A DNA stretch of 64,000 nucleotides from Clostridia bacterium (GCA_900766585.1 CAAFVV010000040.1:1-64000); one strand, 5' to 3'. Positions 32,174 through 40,909 are shown, numbered from the stretch's first letter. Notes: generated by a model not told the origin, from the letters alone. Made by a program: numbers and translations.

Positions 32174-33412
32174 TCAGAATTTCTCATTGAGCAGCGTGAT
32201 GCCGTCAATGCGCAGGTCAAAGTAGGGCGCAGAGCGGTGCTTCGACTCATAGAACACGCCGTTCTCAACGACCTCGGTGTCAGGAGTGTATTCCTTGTCG
32301 GTATCAACATCCGCCTTATAAGCGGTCAGCTCTTTGCCGCCGACGGTGAAGGTCTTGGTATCGAACACATTGAGCGTGCCGTCCTCGAGCTTCGCCTTCG
32401 CCGCGTCGATCGCCGCCTGGGTGCCCTCGGCAGCCGCAGCGGTGTTGATATCGGTCAGCACAACGGAGCCGGTCTTGAGCGTGCCGGTCCAGTCGGTGTC
32501 GATCTCCTTGCCGTCACGTACACACTCGATCATGTACTTGAAGTACGGCGTCCAGTCAATGCGGGAAGAAACAATGAACGTTTTCGGGCAGGCCGCCACG
32601 GTGGAGCCGTTGTAGGAGACGTTCGGCACACCGGCGGACTCGCAGGCAGTCGGCGCACCCATGGAGTCTGCGTGCTGGCTGATGAGGTTGCAGCCCTTGT
32701 TGATCAGGGTCGTGGCGGCTTCCTTCTCGAAGCCCTCATTGTACCAGGAGCCGGTGAACTGCACTTCCATCGTCACGGTCGGGCAGACGGAACGGGCACC
32801 GAGGAAGAAGGAGGTGTAGCCGGAGATGACCTCGGCATAGGTGTATGCGCCGACATAACCAATCTTCGCATTCTCCGCGGTCACGACCTTGCCGTTGATC
32901 TCGGTCTTGTTCGCAATCATCTCGTTGAGCTTCATGCCCGCCGCGATACCGGCGAGGTAGCGGCCTTCATAAATGGAGGCAAAAGCATTGTGGAAATTCT
33001 TCAGGTTCTCGGTGTGCGCAGTGGTGCCGGTCGCATGGCAGAACTGCACCTCAGGGTGCTCCTTCGCCGCCTCGAGCATGTAGGACTCGTGGCCGAAACT
33101 GTCGGCGAACACAACCTTGCAGCCCGTATCCACCAGATCCAGAGCGGCATCTTTGCACTTGGCAGACTCGGGAACGTTCACCTTCTGCACATACTCGACG
33201 CCCATCTCCTCACAGGCCTTTTTCGCGGCCTCCATGAAGTTTTTGTCATAGGTGGAGTTTTCGTCGTGCAGGAAAATGAAGCCGACCTTCATTTTCTCGC
33301 CGTTGTCACCCTTGGACGTGTCACCCTTGGATGTGTCGTCCGTACCGCCGGCGCAGGCAGCAAGCCCACACAGCATCAGGACAGCGAGAAGAACGCAGAG
33401 AATCTTTTTCAT
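32174..33412 (-). CDS. BMP-family nucleoside-binding lipoprotein
   Basis: A 412-residue lipoprotein of the basic membrane protein / PnrA family. The signal peptide ends in LAAC near residue 20. Mature motifs: MKVGFIFLHDENSTYDKNFMEAA, VVFADSFGHESYMLEAAKEHP near 110, and IGYVGAYTYAEVISGYTSFFLGA near 190. Homologues bind purine nucleosides. It lies 50 bases after xpt and so under the guanine riboswitch, which supports a purine substrate. Confidence 0.92.
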   Translation of the reverse strand: MKKILCVLLAVLMLCGLAACAGGTDDTSKGDTSKGDNGEKMKVGFIFLHDENSTYDKNFMEAAKKACEEMGVEYVQKVNVPESAKCKDAALDLVDTGCKVVFADSFGHESYMLEAAKEHPEVQFCHATGTTAHTENLKNFHNAFASIYEGRYLAGIAAGMKLNEMIANKTEINGKVVTAENAKIGYVGAYTYAEVISGYTSFFLGARSVCPTVTMEVQFTGSWYNEGFEKEAATTLINKGCNLISQHADSMGAPTACESAGVPNVSYNGSTVAACPKTFIVSSRIDWTPYFKYMIECVRDGKEIDTDWTGTLKTGSVVLTDINTAAAAEGTQAAIDAAKAKLEDGTLNVFDTKTFTVGGKELTAYKADVDTDKEYTPDTEVVENGVFYESKHRSAPYFDLRIDGITLLNEKF

Positions 33413-33462
33413 GTTTCTTCCTCCTAAAAAATCTTTATGTAAAATAATTTTTACATCCCTTT

Positions 33463-34035
33463 TCAGCGGCGGAACGTCAGGCTGTCGTCCGTCATCGACT
33501 CAATGCAGGCCAGCGCCTCCACCCGCACGCCCTCGGCGCGCAGCTTGTCGCCGCCCTGCTGGAACGCCTTTTCGATGGCAACGGCACAGCCCGCCACCTC
33601 GGCGCCCGCCTGATGCACAAGCTCACAAAGCCCGCGCAGCGCATTGCCGACCGCCAAAAAATCGTCTACGATCAGCACGCGGTCACCCGGCTTGATATAG
33701 TCCTTGCTGACGATGACGGGATATTCCCGCCCGTGGGTGTAGGAATACACCGACACGGCATAGACATCGTCGTTGAGATTTTTCGTCTTGTTCTTCTTTG
33801 CGAACACCGCCGGCACATGCATGGCGGCGGCAGCGGTCACGGCGAGCGCGATGCCCGAGGCCTCGATCGTCAGGATACGCGTGACTCCCTCCGCAGCAAA
33901 CAGCCGCGCGATCTCGCGCCCCATGTCCATGAGCAGGTCGGCGTCGAGCTGGTGGTTCAAAAAGCTGCCGACCTTCAGAATGTTGCCGGGCAGCACAGTA
34001 CCCTCTTTCAGGATCTTGTCCTCAAGCGCCTTCAA
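33463..34035 (-). CDS. xpt: Xanthine phosphoribosyltransferase
   Basis: A 190-residue enzyme that converts xanthine and PRPP to XMP in purine salvage. It has KVGSFLNHQLDADLLMDMG near residue 22, the PRPP-binding motif VLIVDDFLAVGNALRGL near 122 and AVTAAAAMHVPAVFAKK near 70. I use the TTG start at 34035, with AAGGAG eight bases upstream and a length close to the 194 residues of the B. subtilis enzyme; an ATG at 34059 would put the ribosome site inside the frame. Preceded by a guanine riboswitch and terminators; first gene of the operon. Confidence 0.93.
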   Translation of the reverse strand: MKALEDKILKEGTVLPGNILKVGSFLNHQLDADLLMDMGREIARLFAAEGVTRILTIEASGIALAVTAAAAMHVPAVFAKKNKTKNLNDDVYAVSVYSYTHGREYPVIVSKDYIKPGDRVLIVDDFLAVGNALRGLCELVHQAGAEVAGCAVAIEKAFQQGGDKLRAEGVRVEALACIESMTDDSLTFRR

Positions 34036-34064
34036 ACGCGTCGCTCCTTTCCTGAGCAAAAAGC

Positions 34065-34122
34065 AAAAAATGACAGATTCGCGCAGAAAGACACAGCTTG
34101 TCCCTTCTCCAAAAATCTGTCA
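34065..34122 (-). terminator. Second terminator-like hairpin in the xpt leader
   Basis: On the minus strand TGACAGATT pairs with AATCTGTCA around an inner GACA/TGTC hairpin, followed by TTTTTTGCTTTTT. It lies between the riboswitch terminator and the xpt ribosome site. Confidence 0.65.
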
Positions 34123-34124
34123 CA

Positions 34125-34166
34125 CAAAAAACCACCCGGGCGTCCCCGCAGCAAGCGGAAACACCC
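34125..34166 (-). terminator. Riboswitch expression-platform terminator of xpt
   Basis: On the minus strand GGGTGTTTCCGC pairs with GCGGGGACGCCC (12 bp with wobble pairs, loop TTGCT), followed by GGGTGGTTTTTT. It begins six bases after the aptamer, where a guanine-dependent terminator is expected. Confidence 0.75.
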
Positions 34167-34172
34167 TGCCTG

Positions 34173-34242
34173 ACCAATAGTCGCTGTTGAACGGCACAAC
34201 GGTAGAAACGCCCCGCGCCATCTCTGCGGGGCTTATATCGGT
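34173..34242 (-). ncRNA. Purine riboswitch (guanine type)
   Basis: On the minus strand P1 is ACCGATA / TATTGGT; then TATAAG, P2 GCCCCGC / GCGGGGC with AGAGATGG between, the invariant GTTTCTACC, P3 with loop CCGTT, and GACTAT. The pyrimidine in GA-C-TAT is C, the residue that selects guanine (or hypoxanthine) over adenine. It controls xpt and, through the same transcript, the BMP transporter genes. Confidence 0.9.
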
Positions 34243-34276
34243 AACAAATTCGGTTCGCTCTTCAATTGTTACTCAT

Positions 34277-34305
34277 ATGTTAGCACGCCGTCGGCGGCTT
34301 GTCAA
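34277..34305 (-). promoter_or_regulatory. Promoter of the riboswitch-xpt-transporter operon
   Basis: On the minus strand TTGACA (34305-34300), 17-base spacer, TAACAT (34282-34277), about 30 bases before the riboswitch aptamer. Confidence 0.85.
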
Positions 34306-34326
34306 CGGGTAATTTGAAGTTTGGCG

Positions 34327-34359
34327 GCTGTGTCAAAAGCTGTCAGCTTTTGACACAGC
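34327..34359 (-). terminator. Long palindrome after the CmpB-like gene
   Basis: A perfect 16 bp stem (34327-34342 with 34344-34359; GCTGTGTCAAAAGCTG and its complement) and a one-base loop. It has no U-tract but separates the CmpB-like gene from the xpt promoter. Terminator or recognition palindrome. Confidence 0.5.
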
Positions 34360-34392
34360 GATTTGGTCATTCCATCTCCCACCGCCAAAGGG

Positions 34393-35403
34393 CTAAAATA
34401 CCATATTCGGGAAAATCTTCTGCAATACCTCATTCGGGAACAGGCGGTCACACAGCTCCCAGACCGCGCCCGCCGACGCCGTACCGTTCAGCCGCGCCGA
34501 CCAGCGCAGCACGGCAAGCAGCGTGATCAGCGCGTCGAGCAGGAAAAACGCGGTCAGCACCCAGGTCAGGATCCGTCCCGCGCGGTTCGGGAGCTTTAAT
34601 ATCCCCTGCGCCATGCGGGGATACAGGCTCTTCATCCACAACACCCCGAGCATCCCCCAGAAAAAGGAATACAGCAGACAGATCCGCCCGTTCAGATTAA
34701 ACGGCAGGTGGCTGTAATCCCACGAGCGCGAGCCGAACACCATCTCCTGCGCCCAGGAGCAGACATATTCCACCACACTGCCGACCAGCATGCCGCCCAG
34801 AAACGAGAGCCAGCGGCCGCGGTTGCGGAAGCGGTAAAGCGCAGCGGTCAGCGCGGCGGCACCGACGCCGTAAAGCAGGTTGAACGGCCCGATCACAAGT
34901 CCCGCACGGCTCGCCAGATAGCCGTTGGTCAGCAGACACCACAGCATCTCGATAATCACGCCCGCAAAGCTGCCGATAAAGCAGATCCACAGCAGCTTAT
35001 AGCCGTTGATCCCGCGGGCAAAGTGGCGGGACGCGTTCTCCTCGAGGTCAATCTCGGCATTGGCGGGCGCGGGCGGAATCGGCAGGTGCCGGTCCTTGCG
35101 GCTGCGCGCGAGATCCCGCCAGCGGGCATACAGCTCGTCGCACATCTCCGCAAGCCGCTGGGACGCGCGCAGGCTGTCCGCCGCCGCCTGGCGGTAGGAA
35201 CGCAGCTGCGTCTGTACCTCCTCCGCCCGCTTTTCGGGGGCGGGATCCTCGGTCAGCGCGGTGTAATACGCGTCAAGCTCGCTCTCGGTCTCCCCGACGG
35301 CGGCAAGCAGCGCCCGGCTGCACCGCTCAGGGGCGGTCACCGGTTCGGACAGAACCCCCGCATCCGGCAGTGTCTCGGTCGGTATCGTCTGAAGCTCCGG
35401 CAT
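34393..35403 (-). CDS. Putative ABC transporter permease (CmpB/DUF1113 family)
   Basis: A 336-residue membrane protein. The N-terminal half is soluble (coiled-coil, residues 20-110, EAADSLRASQRLAEMCDELY-like helix), and the C-terminal half (from about 135) has four to five membrane segments with LLWICFIGSFAGVIIEMLWC, RAGLVIGPFNLLYGVGA and VGSVVEYVCSWAQEMVFG, WDYSHLPFNLNGRICLLYS, the signature of the ABC_trans_CmpB family. I choose ATG 35403, with AAAGGAG ten bases upstream; the promoter lies inside the longer frame. Transport function has not been shown for the family; annotation is by name only. Confidence 0.85.
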   Translation of the reverse strand: MPELQTIPTETLPDAGVLSEPVTAPERCSRALLAAVGETESELDAYYTALTEDPAPEKRAEEVQTQLRSYRQAAADSLRASQRLAEMCDELYARWRDLARSRKDRHLPIPPAPANAEIDLEENASRHFARGINGYKLLWICFIGSFAGVIIEMLWCLLTNGYLASRAGLVIGPFNLLYGVGAAALTAALYRFRNRGRWLSFLGGMLVGSVVEYVCSWAQEMVFGSRSWDYSHLPFNLNGRICLLYSFFWGMLGVLWMKSLYPRMAQGILKLPNRAGRILTWVLTAFFLLDALITLLAVLRWSARLNGTASAGAVWELCDRLFPNEVLQKIFPNMVF

Positions 35404-35461
35404 ACCGTTGTCTCCTTTATGATAAAAAAGTAAAAAAATATCCCATCCGTCAGCCAAGGCA

Positions 35462-35490
35462 AGTATAGCATATGCCGCCCGATCTGGCAA
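35462..35490 (-). promoter_or_regulatory. Promoter of the CmpB-like gene
   Basis: On the minus strand TTGCCA (35490-35485), 17-base spacer, TATACT (35467-35462). This position rules out the upstream ATG at 35526 as start. Confidence 0.8.
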
Positions 35491-35555
35491 GCGCTCCCGC
35501 AGAAAAAAGACGCACGCTTTTTTCACCTAAAGTACCACGCCGCCCCCCGCTCTTG

Positions 35556-36019
35556 TCCGCCCTCTAGCCCGTCAGGCGCACTGCCTTAGGGCCGCGCACC
35601 TCACGCCTCCCCTGTGCAAGGGGAGGTGGGCGACAAATGTCGCTCGGAGGGGTTGCTGGTGCCACCAAATGGGGTCACGCGGGCGTTTTTACACCTGCCA
35701 TCAACCCCTCAGTCAGCCTACCGGCTGACAGCTCCCCTTACACAGGGGAGCCGGGGCAGACCTCCCGGCAGAGAAATTCGCCTTTTCCCCCGCATGTAAA
35801 TCGCGTCTGCCGGGCCGCGACGGGGAGCCGGAGGCGTGAACAATTCCGCACAGGCGGTAAGCCGCACCATTAGGTTTTTCCTTTGCCTGCTTTCTTTTTC
35901 AAGGAAATGATGCTTTTTTCAAAAACAGACGGCACAACTCTGCGAAATTGTACCGCCTGTAAGCTGTGCCATTAGGGTTTTTCTTTGCCTACTTTCTTTT
36001 TTTCCAAAAAGAAAGTAGG
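35556..36019. repeat. Intergenic repeat cluster between the CmpB-like gene and fbp
   Basis: No gene. It holds one CCTCCCC..GGGGAGG block (35605-35655), one inverted GCTCCCC-type block with TCAGCC/GGCTGA (35702-35752), then two copies of the CACCGCCTGTAA / A-T hairpin module near 35850-36019. The last hairpin (35988-36019; CCTACTTTCTTTTT..GAAAGTAGG) directly abuts the fbp stop codon. Confidence 0.85.
35605..35655. repeat. CCTCCCC/GGGGAGG interspersed palindrome, copy near 35.6 kb
   Basis: CCTCCCCTGTGCAAGGGGAGG followed by a second stem and GGAGGGGTTG. The same element lies at 8682-8735, 8907-8956, 9128-9179 and inverted at 24958-25010. Confidence 0.85.
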
Positions 36020-38008
36020 TCAGACGGATTCCTTCAAAAAACCGCTCTGATAGGCATAGAGCAGCATGGTCAGTCCGTTGATGCGCTCACCGATACGGGC
36101 GCCGTCGTCGGTCTCGGCGACGCGGATGCGCTTTTCCATCACGTCGAACACCACGGTCGTGGACAAAATATCGCGGTTGCCCTCAACGGCGCGCGCCACG
36201 CCGACAAACGGCTCGTGGGCGATAATGCGCATCCCGTAGGAATTGTACACCAGCGTGTAGCCCGCCGTGCCGGTACGGTCCTGATAGGCGCGGCAGAAGC
36301 CGCCGTCGATCACGACCAGCCGACCGCCCGCCTTGATCGGGCTTTCGCCCTTGATGCGGCGGACGGGGATATGCCCGTTGATGATATGGCTGTGCGGACT
36401 CGACAGCCCGAATTCGCGCAGGATGCGCAGACACGCCTGCTCGTCGTGGTAGAGGTTGTAGTAGGGGTTGCGCGGCTCCTCGTGCGTCTCGGGCGCATCC
36501 AGCAGCAGCCGCTCAAAGGTGCACATGCGGCTGCGGCCGAACAGCGGCGAATGCCGCCCGCCCCAGAGGAACCACATATAGTTTTTGCCGATCCGCTGCT
36601 CCTCGGAATCCCACGGCGCATAATAGCCGCGGCGGGTCAGCCGCTCGAGCGCATCCAGCAGCGCCTTGCCGTGGAGCGGCTTGCCCTCGACCTCGAGATC
36701 CATCAGGCTGCCGTCCTCATTCATCGGGATGCAGCCGTGGAACAGCAGATTCTGATTGCAGCACTTGTACAGTCCGCCGTGGGAAAACAAAAAATCCACA
36801 TGGCGCTGCAGCTTCTCGCTGCGGCGAAACGCCGTTTTGAGCTGCTCCATCACCTGCTCCTCCTCCGGCGTTAAGCGGTAGGGATCATCGGGGTCGATCG
36901 TCGGGAAATCGTGATCGTGCAGCAGATAGGTCTTGCCGTCGATCGTCACGGTGCCCGCCTCATAGTCGATCTTGTCGAGCAGCAGCCGATCCTCCATGTG
37001 AAACGACGGGTTCAGCCGGATGATATGTCCCTCGAGCTTGAACAGGATAACCGCAATCGCCTTGTGCATCCGCGCGACCAGCCGCGGGGAATTTGCCGCA
37101 TACGGCGAATCCGCGCCCGGCCCCTTCGGCAGAAAGCAGCTCACGTCATGCCCGTGACCGTAGACCTCGGCAGCAAACAGCGCCAGCGGCCGCAGGCTGA
37201 TGCCGTAGCCCACCTCGATCGTGTCGAGGTTGCCGTAGGAAAACGCGTTGTTGAGCGCGTTGGCGATGCAGGTGCGGCTGCCCGACGCCGCGCCCATCCA
37301 CAATATGTCGTGGTTGCCCCACTGGATGTCCACCCCGTGGTGCGCCATCAGGTCGTCGAGCACGATGTCCGGCCGTGCGCCGCGGTCGAAAATATCGCCG
37401 ACAATGTGCAGCCGGTCTACGATCAGCCGCTTGATCGTCGCCGAAAGTGCCACAATAAACCGCTCCGCCTGCCCGAGGTCAATAACCGAGGTCAGGATGT
37501 TTTCATAGTACGCCGAGCGGTTGCCGCCCGCCTCCTGTCCGGTCAAAAGCTCCTCTAAAATGTAGGCGTATTCTTTAGGCAGCGCCTTGCGCACCTTGCT
37601 GCGGGTATATTTGGAGGAGACAAGCCGGCAGACCGCGAGCAGCCGCAGAAGCGTTAAGCGGTACCACTCGGTCAGATCGGGGATCCGCTCCCGCGCCGCC
37701 TTGAGCTTCGCCTCGGGATAGTAGACCAGCGTGGACAGCTCCGCCCGCTCCTGCGACGACAGCGTGTTGCCAAACAGCATATCCACCTTTTCCCGCACCG
37801 CGCCGGACGCGTTGTTCAGAATATGCCGGAACGCCTCGTATTCGCCGTGGATATCCGACAGAAAATGCTCGGTGCCCTTCGGCAGATCCAGAATTGCCCG
37901 CAGGTTGATGATCTCCGCCGCCGCCGTGCGGACGGTCGGATACTGGAGCGCGAGCGCCTCAAGGTACAGCCGGTTCTCCGCCAGCTGCGCATCGGTATAC
38001 CGCTGCAA
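36020..38008 (-). CDS. fbp: Fructose-1,6-bisphosphatase, class III
   Basis: A 662-residue gluconeogenic phosphatase of the Firmicutes class III (calcineurin-like metal site). Motifs: LSDIHGEYEAFRHIL near residue 50, VGDIFDRGARPDIVLDDLM near 200, WGNHDILWMGA near 228, and a C-terminal INGHIPVRRIKGESPIKAGG near 560. TTG 38008 is chosen: GGGAGG is seven bases upstream and the -10 box at 38041-38046 puts transcription start after the ATG at 38050. Length is close to the 671 residues of the B. subtilis protein. Confidence 0.95.
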   Translation of the reverse strand: MQRYTDAQLAENRLYLEALALQYPTVRTAAAEIINLRAILDLPKGTEHFLSDIHGEYEAFRHILNNASGAVREKVDMLFGNTLSSQERAELSTLVYYPEAKLKAARERIPDLTEWYRLTLLRLLAVCRLVSSKYTRSKVRKALPKEYAYILEELLTGQEAGGNRSAYYENILTSVIDLGQAERFIVALSATIKRLIVDRLHIVGDIFDRGARPDIVLDDLMAHHGVDIQWGNHDILWMGAASGSRTCIANALNNAFSYGNLDTIEVGYGISLRPLALFAAEVYGHGHDVSCFLPKGPGADSPYAANSPRLVARMHKAIAVILFKLEGHIIRLNPSFHMEDRLLLDKIDYEAGTVTIDGKTYLLHDHDFPTIDPDDPYRLTPEEEQVMEQLKTAFRRSEKLQRHVDFLFSHGGLYKCCNQNLLFHGCIPMNEDGSLMDLEVEGKPLHGKALLDALERLTRRGYYAPWDSEEQRIGKNYMWFLWGGRHSPLFGRSRMCTFERLLLDAPETHEEPRNPYYNLYHDEQACLRILREFGLSSPHSHIINGHIPVRRIKGESPIKAGGRLVVIDGGFCRAYQDRTGTAGYTLVYNSYGMRIIAHEPFVGVARAVEGNRDILSTTVVFDVMEKRIRVAETDDGARIGERINGLTMLLYAYQSGFLKESV

Positions 38009-38040
38009 AATAAGCCCTCCCCCGTTTTTCGGATGAAAAA

Positions 38041-38069
38041 AGTATACCACATTCCGCCGGCATTTTCAA
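38041..38069 (-). promoter_or_regulatory. Promoter of fbp
   Basis: On the minus strand TTGAAA (38069-38064), 17-base spacer, TATACT (38046-38041). The transcript starts near 38034, so translation must begin downstream of 38050. Confidence 0.85.
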
Positions 38070-38124
38070 GCCAAATGCCAAGCGCTGCCGTCTCTCCGTT
38101 CGGCGCCGCATCCCCCACCGGCAC

Positions 38125-38160
38125 AAAAAAAGCGGCCGGCAGGGAACACCTGCCGGCCGC
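38125..38160 (-). terminator. Terminator of the isomerase/oxidoreductase operon
   Basis: On the minus strand GCGGCCGGCAG / CTGCCGGCCGC (11 bp perfect stem, 7-base loop) followed by seven T residues. Confidence 0.9.
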
Positions 38161-38174
38161 CCGGGTTTTGCGCT

Positions 38175-39323
38175 TCAGATTTCGGGGATAGTGACCTCGA
38201 CCTCGCGGCCGCAGTCCGCGGACTTCACGATAGCGTCGATGATCGCCTGATTGTAGATGATCTCACTGCTCGGCACAGGCGCCGTGCCGCCGGTCTGGAT
38301 GGCGTTGACAAACGAACGCAGCTTCTTGTAGAACAGGTTTTCGTTGTCGTCGATCAGCGGCACCGTATACGACACCGGCTGACCGGCAACGTCCTTGTAA
38401 ATCGTCATCGGCTTGTCAAAGCTGCCGTTCCAGCACTCGGTCGAGGGAATCCGCAGACCGCCCTTGGTGCCGAGGATCAGCGCGTCGCCGCAGGTGTCCA
38501 TATGCATATCCCACGAAATGCGGAAATCGAGCATGATGCCGCCCTCAAGACGCACAAACGCCGCCGCAAAATCGTCCACCGCAAATTTATCCGCATATTC
38601 CGGATGCGCGGGATAGGTCGCAGGGTTTTTGCCGAAGAAGGAGGAGGTGTAGCCCGTGACCGTCAGCGGCTTCGGATAGCCGACCGCCTTGAGCAGCATA
38701 TCGAGCGAATAGGCGCCGATGTCGCCGACCGCGCCGATGCCGGCGGTCTCCTTCTCGATAAATGAGGTACCAAACGGCGTCGGGATACCGTGACGGCGTC
38801 CGCCGCCCGCCTGGAGGTAGTAGATGTCGCCCAGCTCGCCGGAATCGACGATCTTCTTGATCATCTGCATGTTTTCGCTCATGCGCGGCTGGAAGCCGAT
38901 GGTCAAAAGCCTGCCGCTCGCTTTTTCCGCCTTCATGACGGCGACCGCCTCGTCAAGCGTCACGGTAAACGGCTTTTCGAGCATCACGTTGACGCCGTGC
39001 TCCAGCGCATAGATGGCGCAGGGGGCGTGCTGGCAGTTGTAGGTACAGATGCTGACGGCATCGAGCTGCTCGGCGTCGATCATCGCGCGATCGTTCGGAT
39101 AATACCGCACGCCCTTGACCCCGAGCCGCTCCATCAGCGCCTCCGCCTTGCCCGGCACAAGCTCGGCAGCCGCAACAATCTCCACATCCTCCATCTTCTG
39201 GTATTCCACGATATGCGCTTCGGAGATCCAGCCGGTGCCGATGATGCCGACGCGGATCTTCTTTCCGCCGACAGCGGCAAGATGGGTGTCTCTCTCTTTA
39301 AACTTATTTAATAAGTCAGCCAT
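38175..39323 (-). CDS. Gfo/Idh/MocA family oxidoreductase
   Basis: A 382-residue NAD(P)-dependent sugar/inositol-type dehydrogenase. The Rossmann motif IRVGIIGTGWISEAHI lies near residue 24, then VSICTYNCQHAPCAIYALEHGVNVMLEKPFTV near 90 with the conserved EKP lysine, and IGAVGDIGAYSLDMLLKAVG near 200 containing the usual catalytic Asp region. ATG 39323 is used because AAAGGAG lies nine bases upstream; longer frame has no site. Co-transcribed with the sugar isomerase upstream. Substrate cannot be told. Confidence 0.92.
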   Translation of the reverse strand: MADLLNKFKERDTHLAAVGGKKIRVGIIGTGWISEAHIVEYQKMEDVEIVAAAELVPGKAEALMERLGVKGVRYYPNDRAMIDAEQLDAVSICTYNCQHAPCAIYALEHGVNVMLEKPFTVTLDEAVAVMKAEKASGRLLTIGFQPRMSENMQMIKKIVDSGELGDIYYLQAGGGRRHGIPTPFGTSFIEKETAGIGAVGDIGAYSLDMLLKAVGYPKPLTVTGYTSSFFGKNPATYPAHPEYADKFAVDDFAAAFVRLEGGIMLDFRISWDMHMDTCGDALILGTKGGLRIPSTECWNGSFDKPMTIYKDVAGQPVSYTVPLIDDNENLFYKKLRSFVNAIQTGGTAPVPSSEIIYNQAIIDAIVKSADCGREVEVTIPEI

Positions 39324-39340
39324 GGGGCAAAGCTCCTTTC

Positions 39341-40162
39341 TCAGATCAGGGTGCGCACATACGCCGCACTCATTGCCGCGCACTCCAGCGGCGTGCGGTC
39401 CATCGAGGGGTTATCCATCTCCACGACCACCCACTCGGTGCCTGCGTCCTCTGCGGCGTTCAGGATGCCGTAGATGTCCTGCACGCCGTAGCCGACGGGG
39501 CGGAACTCAAAGGACTTCTGTGCTTTGGACGCGTCCTCGGCGCCGTCGTCAATGCCGATGAGGGCATACATGTGGTCGGACTTGCCGCCGACGTAGTCCT
39601 TCAGGTGAACGACCGGCGCGCGGCCGCTGTACTTGCGCACATAGGCGGCAGGATCCTCGCCGCCGACACGGACCCAGCAGGTGTCCAGCTCGGTCGCGAG
39701 CAGGTCGGCGGGAACCGTGTCATACAGCACGTCGAGCGCATATTTGCCGTCCAGCTTGACAAATTCAAAGTCGTGGTTGTGATAGAGCAGCTGCATGCCG
39801 AGCGCCTTTGCCTTTTCGCCGAGTATCCGCGCCCCCGCGATCACCTCGTCGAATTTCTCCGCACCGGGGCGGTATTCGGGCGTCAGGTACGGGATCGCGA
39901 CATACTTACAGCCGATGGCGGCATAGTCGGCGAGCAGACCGGGATTTTCCATCATGTCCGCAAACGGCACATGCGCGGAAATCGGGACCAGCGACAACTC
40001 CTCACACCAGCCGCGCACCTCTTTTGGCGTGTGACCGTAGAGTCCCGCAAACTCCACGCCGTCATAGCCCATGGCTTTGACCTTTTTCAGCGTGCCGAAA
40101 AAGTCCGCCTCCATGTCGTCGCGTACCGAGTAGACCTGCAGCGCAACAGGAAATTTTTTCAT
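39341..40162 (-). CDS. Sugar phosphate isomerase/epimerase family TIM-barrel protein
   Basis: A 273-residue AP-endonuclease-2-like TIM barrel, starting FPVALQVYSVRDDMEADFFGTLKKVKAMGYDGVEFAGLYG, with metal-ligand motifs LYHNHDFEF near 140, VELDTCWVRVGGEDP-like (ATELDTCWV) near 165, VHLKDYV near 190 and VVEMDNP near 255. Pairs with the Gfo/Idh/MocA gene 18 bases downstream, a very common combination for polyol or modified-sugar breakdown. First gene of the operon; RBS AAAGGATG. Confidence 0.9.
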   Translation of the reverse strand: MKKFPVALQVYSVRDDMEADFFGTLKKVKAMGYDGVEFAGLYGHTPKEVRGWCEELSLVPISAHVPFADMMENPGLLADYAAIGCKYVAIPYLTPEYRPGAEKFDEVIAGARILGEKAKALGMQLLYHNHDFEFVKLDGKYALDVLYDTVPADLLATELDTCWVRVGGEDPAAYVRKYSGRAPVVHLKDYVGGKSDHMYALIGIDDGAEDASKAQKSFEFRPVGYGVQDIYGILNAAEDAGTEWVVVEMDNPSMDRTPLECAAMSAAYVRTLI

Positions 40163-40218
40163 GGCAATTCATCCTTTCTGTCCGGACAAGCTCCGCCCGG
40201 ATAATTGACTCTGCCTTT

Positions 40219-40246
40219 ATTATAGATAAAAATTGCTTTGTTACAA
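40219..40246 (-). promoter_or_regulatory. Promoter of the isomerase/oxidoreductase operon
   Basis: On the minus strand TTGTAA (40246-40241), 16-base spacer, TATAAT (40224-40219). A short palindrome GTCCGGAC sits downstream in the leader near 40180-40187. Confidence 0.7.
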
Positions 40247-40297
40247 GACGATTGTAGCTGTTGTTCAGCCATTTTTTGTTCGAATCCGCAAACGGGC

Positions 40298-40340
40298 AAA
40301 AAATACGCCGCATGCGCTCCTTTTCGGGACGCACGCGGCG
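40298..40340 (-). terminator. Terminator of the ftsH operon
   Basis: On the minus strand CGCCGCGTGCGTCC pairs with GGAGCGCATGCGGCG around GAAAA, then TATTTTTTG. Confidence 0.85.
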
Positions 40341-40357
40341 GGTGCAGGGGATTTTCT

Positions 40358-40909
40358 TTACCAGTCGGTATTTCTGCGGGCAAACGCCGCAATCACGCTT
40401 TCGATGCCGAACAGGATCAGATAGACCGCCACCATGTAGCAGATCGCTCTGATCGTCATAAAGGACATCGCCGGGCTGAACAGCATCACAAATCCGAGGA
40501 TCAGGCCGAGCACATTAAGCGTCAGCGAGAAATAATAATAAAACGGATTGCCAATCAGGCGGATCAGATTGGTCCGGGTAAGCTCCGCAATGCAGTGCGC
40601 CACAAACCATATGGGCAGCAAAACCGTCAGCGCCCACTTGCCCACATTCGGATTGGCGATCAGCATCACGCCGCACATCACGCTCAAAATGCCCGTGACC
40701 AGCGACAGCGTCGGACCGAAGCCGGTAAAGCGGGCAAGGCGGGCATAGACCACAATATCCTCAACCCCCATCAGGATAGCCAGAATACCGTAGATCACAA
40801 CCGCGCCGGTCAGCATACTTTCCGGGCGCGCAAAGGTAAATATGCCGAGCAGGATCAGCAGCACACCGACGAGCAATTCGCTCCATCCGAATCCAGTTCT
40901 TTTTCTCAT
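40358..40909 (-). CDS. DUF308 (HdeD-like) membrane protein
   Basis: A 183-residue protein with about six hydrophobic segments arranged as three pairs, each pair with repeated LLGIFTFARPES and VMCGVMLIANPNVG and LGFVMLFSPAMS patterns, the repeat typical of DUF308/HdeD. In E. coli HdeD helps acid resistance, but the function in Bacillota is unknown. Start overlaps the ftsH stop by 4 bases, so the two are translationally coupled. Ends before a strong terminator. Confidence 0.85.
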   Translation of the reverse strand: MRKRTGFGWSELLVGVLLILLGIFTFARPESMLTGAVVIYGILAILMGVEDIVVYARLARFTGFGPTLSLVTGILSVMCGVMLIANPNVGKWALTVLLPIWFVAHCIAELTRTNLIRLIGNPFYYYFSLTLNVLGLILGFVMLFSPAMSFMTIRAICYMVAVYLILFGIESVIAAFARRNTDW

